This document shows, in pieces, positions 5,904-9,323 of a DNA stretch of 9,323 nucleotides. Position 1 is the first letter of the stretch, and each line of letters begins with the position of its first letter. A program made the translations under genes and the position numbers. Source of the DNA: Bacteroidales bacterium (lineage in GTDB: Bacteria > Bacteroidota > Bacteroidia > Bacteroidales > WCHB1-69); NCBI GenBank assembly GCA_017527945.1, contig JAFXPL010000104.1, positions 1-9,323 on the forward strand, in the 5' to 3' direction. The notes under the pieces are model-generated. The model did no database searches and was not told the origin of the DNA. It saw only the letters and a list, made by a program, of their open reading frames with translations.

Positions 5904-7112
5904 AAGCACAACGGCCGAGTTGGTGCCGCCGAAGCCGAAGCTGTTGCTCAGCACCGTGCGCAACGGTTTCTCCACCGTCGCAGTCGCGATGTTCAGCGGA
6001 GCAGAGTGTTCGTCAGGGTTCTCGAAATTGACGTTCGGGGCCACGAAACCATGGCGCATCATCAGCGTGCAATAGACCAGCTCGCTTGCGCCGGCCATCC
6101 AGCATTCGTGACCCGTCATGCCTTTGGTGGAACTGATGAGCGCAGGTTGCCCGCGGAAGATCCGGTCCAGCGCAATGGCCTCGAAGCTGTCGCCCTGGGG
6201 CGTGCCCGTGGCGTGGGCGTTCACATAGTCGATGTCGGCCGGGGTAACCCCAGCCATCCGCAAGGCGCGGGTCATGGCCGTGTAGCTGCCGTCGTCGGAG
6301 GGCTGGGAGATGCCGCCGCCGTTGGAGGAGAAACCGTAACCGGCCACCTCCGCAAGAATGGTCGCGCCGCGCCGCACCGCACTCTCATAGCTTTCCAGAA
6401 CAAGTGCCGCCGCGCCACCGCTCGGCACCAGGCCATCACGGTCGCGGTCGAACGGACGGGAGGCCTTCAGCGGCTCCCCCACCCTCTTGGAAAAGGTGCC
6501 CAACGCATCGAAAGAGGCCATCGCAAACGGGTTCACCTCCTGCGCCCCACCACACAGCACCATCTCCTGCAGCCCCTGCCTGATCAGCAAGTAGCCCAGT
6601 CCCACCGAATGGCTGCCGCTGGCGCACGCCGCGCTCACCGTGAAGTTCACGCCGCGCAAATGGAAGATGCTGCTCAGGTTCATGTTCACCGTGGAGTTCA
6701 TCGACTGGAAAATCAGCCCGGAGCCCAACAGCGCCGTGTCGGGCCGCTGCACCAGCTGGCGGTCGGTCTCGATCACGGGCTTCGCCGACGAGTCGTTGCC
6801 GAAAATCACGCCCACCTCGTTGGCAAGGAGATACTCCTCATCGATGCCCGCCTGCGCAAACGCCTCTCGCGAAGCCATGTACGAATAGGCAGCTTCTTGC
6901 GACAACCCTGCACGCAAACGTCTGTGCAATAACGGCTTAAGTTCAGGTTCCGGCACAACGCCCGTCAAGTCGGACTGATAGCCGTATGCCAAACGGGCCG
7001 GGTCGTTGCCGATGCCGCAGCGCCCTGTGCGCAACGACTCCACAACCTCTTCCTGCGACGTGCCGATGCACGACCATATACCTACTCCGGTGATAACAAC
7101 TTTATGTTCCAT
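5895..7112 (-). CDS. Beta-ketoacyl-ACP synthase, KAS I (FabB)-like
   Basis: A 405-residue thiolase-fold enzyme catalysing decarboxylative condensation of malonyl-ACP with an acyl chain. The active site is complete: nucleophile C163 in SAACASGSHS, H300 in NAHATGTP, K330 in STKGMTGH, H335, and the glycine-rich GFGGTNS (393-399). These positions nearly equal E. coli FabB (C163, H298, K328, H333), and the C-terminal half (HGFVAPNVNFENPDEHSAPLNI) is FabB-like. One oddity is TGHECWMAGASE (333-344), where FabB and FabF have GHSLGAAG. It could serve ordinary fatty acid elongation or a specialised polyene or lipid pathway; no acyl carrier protein or partner enzyme is nearby. The start at 7112 gives the normal MxxxVVITGVG N-terminus. 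The leader contains the longest repeat array in the window. Confidence 0.92.
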   Translation of the reverse strand: MEHKVVITGVGIWSCIGTSQEEVVESLRTGRCGIGNDPARLAYGYQSDLTGVVPEPELKPLLHRRLRAGLSQEAAYSYMASREAFAQAGIDEEYLLANEVGVIFGNDSSAKPVIETDRQLVQRPDTALLGSGLIFQSMNSTVNMNLSSIFHLRGVNFTVSAACASGSHSVGLGYLLIRQGLQEMVLCGGAQEVNPFAMASFDALGTFSKRVGEPLKASRPFDRDRDGLVPSGGAAALVLESYESAVRRGATILAEVAGYGFSSNGGGISQPSDDGSYTAMTRALRMAGVTPADIDYVNAHATGTPQGDSFEAIALDRIFRGQPALISSTKGMTGHECWMAGASELVYCTLMMRHGFVAPNVNFENPDEHSAPLNIATATVEKPLRTVLSNSFGFGGTNSAVVLRA

Positions 7113-7117
7113 ATTCG

Positions 7118-7285
7118 AGTTTCAAGTTTCAAGTTTCAGGTTTCAAAGTTCTAAGTTCAAAGCTCTAAGTTCTAAGTTCAAAGTTCAAAGTTCAAAGCTC
7201 AAAGCTCAAAGTTCAAAGTTCAAAGTTCAAAGTCATAGTTCATAGTCATAGTCATAGTTCATAGTCATAGTTCATAGTCATAGTC
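7118..7285 (-). repeat. Long compound array in the KAS leader: 16 heptamers plus AGTCAT block
   Basis: Plus-strand positions 7118-7229 are exactly 16 heptamers without a register break: AGTTTCA x3, GGTTTCA, then AAGTTCA-type units with AAGCTCT, AAGTTCT and AAGCTCA variants. From 7231 a block alternates AGTCAT hexamers and AGTTCAT heptamers to about 7285. Read in the direction of the KAS gene, the order is ATGACT block, TGAACTT block, one TGAAACC, three TGAAACT, then the start codon five bases later. The array would be transcribed as most of the KAS leader. Confidence 0.95.
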
Positions 7286-7359
7286 AAACATTTTCTTTCA
7301 ATACAACCATCTAATACACAATATTTTCCAAGACTTTTCCAAACAAAAAAAATCCGATG

Positions 7360-7391
7360 CAAAGGTATAAAAATTGTCCATATTGGCGCAA
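7360..7391 (-). promoter_or_regulatory. Promoter for the KAS gene
   Basis: The minus strand reads TACCTTTG at 7367-7360, a perfect TAnnTTTG -7 box, with a TTG at 7391-7389 about 21 bases upstream as a candidate -33 element. The predicted transcription start near 7353 would give a leader of about 240 bases that contains the whole repeat array. Confidence 0.55.
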
Positions 7392-7414
7392 GGCGATTTG
7401 CAGAGGAGGCCAAT
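7382..7414. promoter_or_regulatory. Inverted repeat ATTGGC-N21-GCCAAT between divergent promoters
   Basis: Six-base perfect arms at 7382-7387 and 7409-7414 overlap the candidate -33 element of the KAS promoter. A smaller palindrome GTCG-CA-CGAC (7424-7433) lies just upstream of the M13 promoter. Either could be an operator; arms this short also arise by chance. Confidence 0.2.
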
Positions 7415-7438
7415 CCCTGACAAGTCGCACGACAGGCC

Positions 7439-7467
7439 TTGTTGTTTCAAATATTTTTATATATTTG
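7439..7467 (+). promoter_or_regulatory. Promoter for the M13 peptidase gene
   Basis: TATATTTG at 7460-7467 is a perfect TAnnTTTG -7 box. TTG at 7439-7441 lies 18 bases upstream in the -33 position. The predicted start near 7474 gives a leader of about 54 bases. Confidence 0.6.
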
Positions 7468-7470
7468 CCG

Positions 7471-7500
7471 CTCCCCTGAACAAGGGGCGTTTTTTATTTT
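7471..7500 (+). other. Small stem-loop with T-rich tail in the M13 leader
   Basis: CCCC (7473-7476) can pair with GGGG (7484-7487) around a seven-base loop, extended by one pair across a mismatch and followed by T6-A-T4. It looks like a weak intrinsic terminator, yet it sits between a good promoter and the start codon. It may instead be a 5'-end stem-loop followed by a U-rich ribosome-standby region. Confidence 0.3.
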
Positions 7501-7527
7501 ATAACATTGATTATTAACGATTTAGAA

Positions 7528-9323
7528 ATGAAAAAAAGCTTCATGATTGCGAGTGTCGCGGCACTCGGCTTTACTTTTTTGACCGCTTCCGCGAATGCGG
7601 CGGTCCCTGCGAAACCCAAAAAGCCCAAAAAGCAGACCTCCGGCGTGACGGCCTCCAACTTGGACAAGACCGTGAAGCCCACTGCCGACTTCTACCAGTA
7701 CGCCTGCGGCGGCTGGATGACCAACAACCCGTTAGGCGACGAATATGCCCGCTACGGCAGCTTCGACGTGCTGGCCGAGAACAACCAGGCGCAGCTCAAG
7801 GAGCTCGTGACCAAGATCGCGGCGCAGAAGAACACGCCCGGCTCCATTGAGCAGAAAATCGCCGACTTCTACAACACCGCCATGGCCACCGGCGACCTCG
7901 AACGCAACGGCGCCAACCCGATCCAACCCGAGCTTAACACCATCAACAATCTGAAACGCAGCGATTTGAGCAGACAAATCGCCCAGATGCAGCTCAGCGG
8001 CACCAGCCCGTTCTTCGCCCTGTTCGGCTCCGCCGACCCCGACAACAGCACCATGACCATCGCCCACATCTGGCAGTCAGGCCTCGGCATCGGCGACCGC
8101 GACTACTATTTAGACAAGGACCAGCAGAACATCCGCGACGAGTACGTGAAACTGGTGGCCAAAATGCTGGGCATGTCGGGCTACAGCACCATGGCCGGCT
8201 TCAAGGGCGGCGAAACGGAGATGGCCGGACGTATCCTGGCCCTGGAGACCCTCCTCGCCCAGAACGCCATCGACAAGACCGTGCTGCGCGACCCCTACCA
8301 GACCATCCACAAATGCACCCCGGCGGACTTCCAGAAGATGATTCCCGCCCTCGACATCAACGAATACCTCCGGACGCTGAACCTGAAGGTTGACACGCTG
8401 AACGTGAGCCAGCCTGACTACATCAAGGGCATCAACAACGTGATCAAAGTGGTCGATTTCGACGTGGTGAAGGCCTACCTCGCCTGGAACGTCATCCGCA
8501 GTGCGTCCTCCTACCTGAGCGACGAGTTCGTGAACGCCAGCTTCGACTTCTACGGCAAGACCCTCTCCGGCCGCAAGGAGAACCGTCCGCGCTGGAAACG
8601 CGTCATCGACAACATCGACGACTGTCTCGGCGAGGCCGTCGGCCAGATGTACGTGAAGAACTACTTCCCCGCCGAGGCGAAGGTGCGCATGGAGCAGTTG
8701 GTGAAGAACCTGCAGTGGGCGCTCGGCGAGCGCATCAAGGCTTCCACCTGGATGACCGACCAGACCAAGAAGAACGCCCTCGACAAGCTGGCGGCCTTCA
8801 AGGTGAAGATCGGCTACCCCGACAAATGGCGCGACTACAGCGGCCTGGCCATCGGCACAAGCAGCTATTACGAGAACGTGCAGAACTCCCGCCGCTTCGA
8901 CATGGCCTACAACCTGAGCAAGATCGGCAAGCCCGTGGACCCCACCGAGTGGCAGATGACCCCGCAGACGGTGAACGCCTACTACGACCCCACCACCAAC
9001 GAGATCTGCTTCCCGGCCGGCATCCTGCAGCCCCCGTTCTTCGACATGAACGCTGACGACGCGGCCAACTACGGCGCCATCGGCGTGGTGATCGGCCACG
9101 AGATGACCCACGGTTTCGACGACCAGGGCCGCAACTACGACAAGGACGGCAACCTCGCCGACTGGTGGACCGAGCAGGACGCCGCCACCTTCAAAGAGAA
9201 GGCCCAACTCATCGTCGATCACTTCAACAGCATCGAAGTCGCCCCCGGCGTGCACGGCAACGGTGAGTTCACCCTTGGTGAGAACATCGCCGACAACGGT
9301 GGTCTGAACGTTTCCTACACGGC
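7528..9323 (+). CDS. Exported M13-family (neprilysin/PepO-like) zinc metallopeptidase, 3' end missing
   Basis: 598 complete codons are visible before the window ends; family members are about 680 residues, so roughly 80 are missing. A signal peptide (basic MKKS, hydrophobic core, likely cleavage after ASANA near 24) with no lipobox cysteine predicts a periplasmic or secreted protein. A short Lys/Pro-rich linker follows. The N-terminal M13 domain starts with DFYQYACGGWM (54-64). The catalytic domain has NAYYDP (483-488, substrate binding) and HEMTH (524-528: zinc ligands H524 and H528, catalytic E525). ENIAD (585-589) holds the third zinc ligand E585 and D589. All visible active-site residues are intact, so it is probably an active oligopeptide endopeptidase. 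The start at 7528 follows an AT-rich leader without a Shine-Dalgarno sequence and gives a standard signal peptide. Confidence 0.95.
   Translation, partial: MKKSFMIASVAALGFTFLTASANAAVPAKPKKPKKQTSGVTASNLDKTVKPTADFYQYACGGWMTNNPLGDEYARYGSFDVLAENNQAQLKELVTKIAAQKNTPGSIEQKIADFYNTAMATGDLERNGANPIQPELNTINNLKRSDLSRQIAQMQLSGTSPFFALFGSADPDNSTMTIAHIWQSGLGIGDRDYYLDKDQQNIRDEYVKLVAKMLGMSGYSTMAGFKGGETEMAGRILALETLLAQNAIDKTVLRDPYQTIHKCTPADFQKMIPALDINEYLRTLNLKVDTLNVSQPDYIKGINNVIKVVDFDVVKAYLAWNVIRSASSYLSDEFVNASFDFYGKTLSGRKENRPRWKRVIDNIDDCLGEAVGQMYVKNYFPAEAKVRMEQLVKNLQWALGERIKASTWMTDQTKKNALDKLAAFKVKIGYPDKWRDYSGLAIGTSSYYENVQNSRRFDMAYNLSKIGKPVDPTEWQMTPQTVNAYYDPTTNEICFPAGILQPPFFDMNADDAANYGAIGVVIGHEMTHGFDDQGRNYDKDGNLADWWTEQDAATFKEKAQLIVDHFNSIEVAPGVHGNGEFTLGENIADNGGLNVSYT

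Noticed and set aside
6006..6932. Plus-strand open frame of 308 codons opposite the KAS gene
   Set aside because: It is antisense to an enzyme with all catalytic motifs; its Arg/His-rich, motif-free translation is a shadow.
7006..7245. Plus-strand frame ending in SSKFKVQ-type repeats
   Set aside because: It begins inside the KAS gene in antisense and simply translates the heptamer array, which encodes a seven-residue repeat in any stop-free frame.
7118..7285. Possible CRISPR array
   Set aside because: The repeats are contiguous 6-7 base units with no spacers, and no cas gene is near.
8110..9255. Minus-strand open frame of 381 codons opposite the M13 peptidase
   Set aside because: It is a shadow of a clearly conserved gene on the plus strand; the His/Val/Gly-rich composition is typical of antisense translation of GC-rich codons.

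Overview
The window looks like a chromosomal segment of a Bacteroidota bacterium, most likely Bacteroidales. Three things point that way. The gene set fits: a DUF349 protein, a DUF2147 protein, a Bacteroidales-style Tgt, an ECF sigma factor and an M13 peptidase. Start codons lack Shine-Dalgarno sequences and have A/T-rich leaders. Perfect matches to the Bacteroidota -7 box TAnnTTTG lie upstream of three transcription units. Coding DNA is GC-rich and intergenic DNA is AT-rich. I cannot name a genus.

Layout: the 3' part of a DUF349 gene (2-919, +); an exported DUF2147 protein (1034-1492, +); an Hsp15-like S4 RNA-binding protein (1590-1976, +); a PrsW-family membrane protease (2075-2779, +). Convergent to these is a two-gene unit on the minus strand: a membrane GT2 glycosyltransferase (4574-3435) that overlaps by 4 bases an ECF sigma factor (3438-2827). 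A divergent promoter region (4575-4682) separates this unit from tgt (4683-5816, +). Convergent to tgt is a FabB-like ketoacyl-ACP synthase (7112-5895, -). A second divergent region follows, then the 5' part of an exported M13 zinc metallopeptidase (7528 to the window end, +). These are mostly housekeeping and envelope functions and do not form one pathway. The one suggestive functional pairing is PrsW beside an ECF sigma factor.

The most unusual content is between the genes. Five of the intergenic gaps consist largely of short tandem repeats with 7-base units (also 6 and 9): 921-992, 1498-1587, 1974-2071 (interrupted), 2777-2830 and 5820-5903. A sixth, the longest, fills 7118-7285 in the KAS leader. 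The unit families (TGAAACC, TGAACTT, TAGAGCT/TTGGCTC, ATGACT) recur at distant loci on either strand and in a similar block order. Several arrays contain the stop codons of flanking genes. Only the two divergent promoter regions keep ordinary sequence. I regard this compound heptamer-array system as the main candidate for something poorly described.
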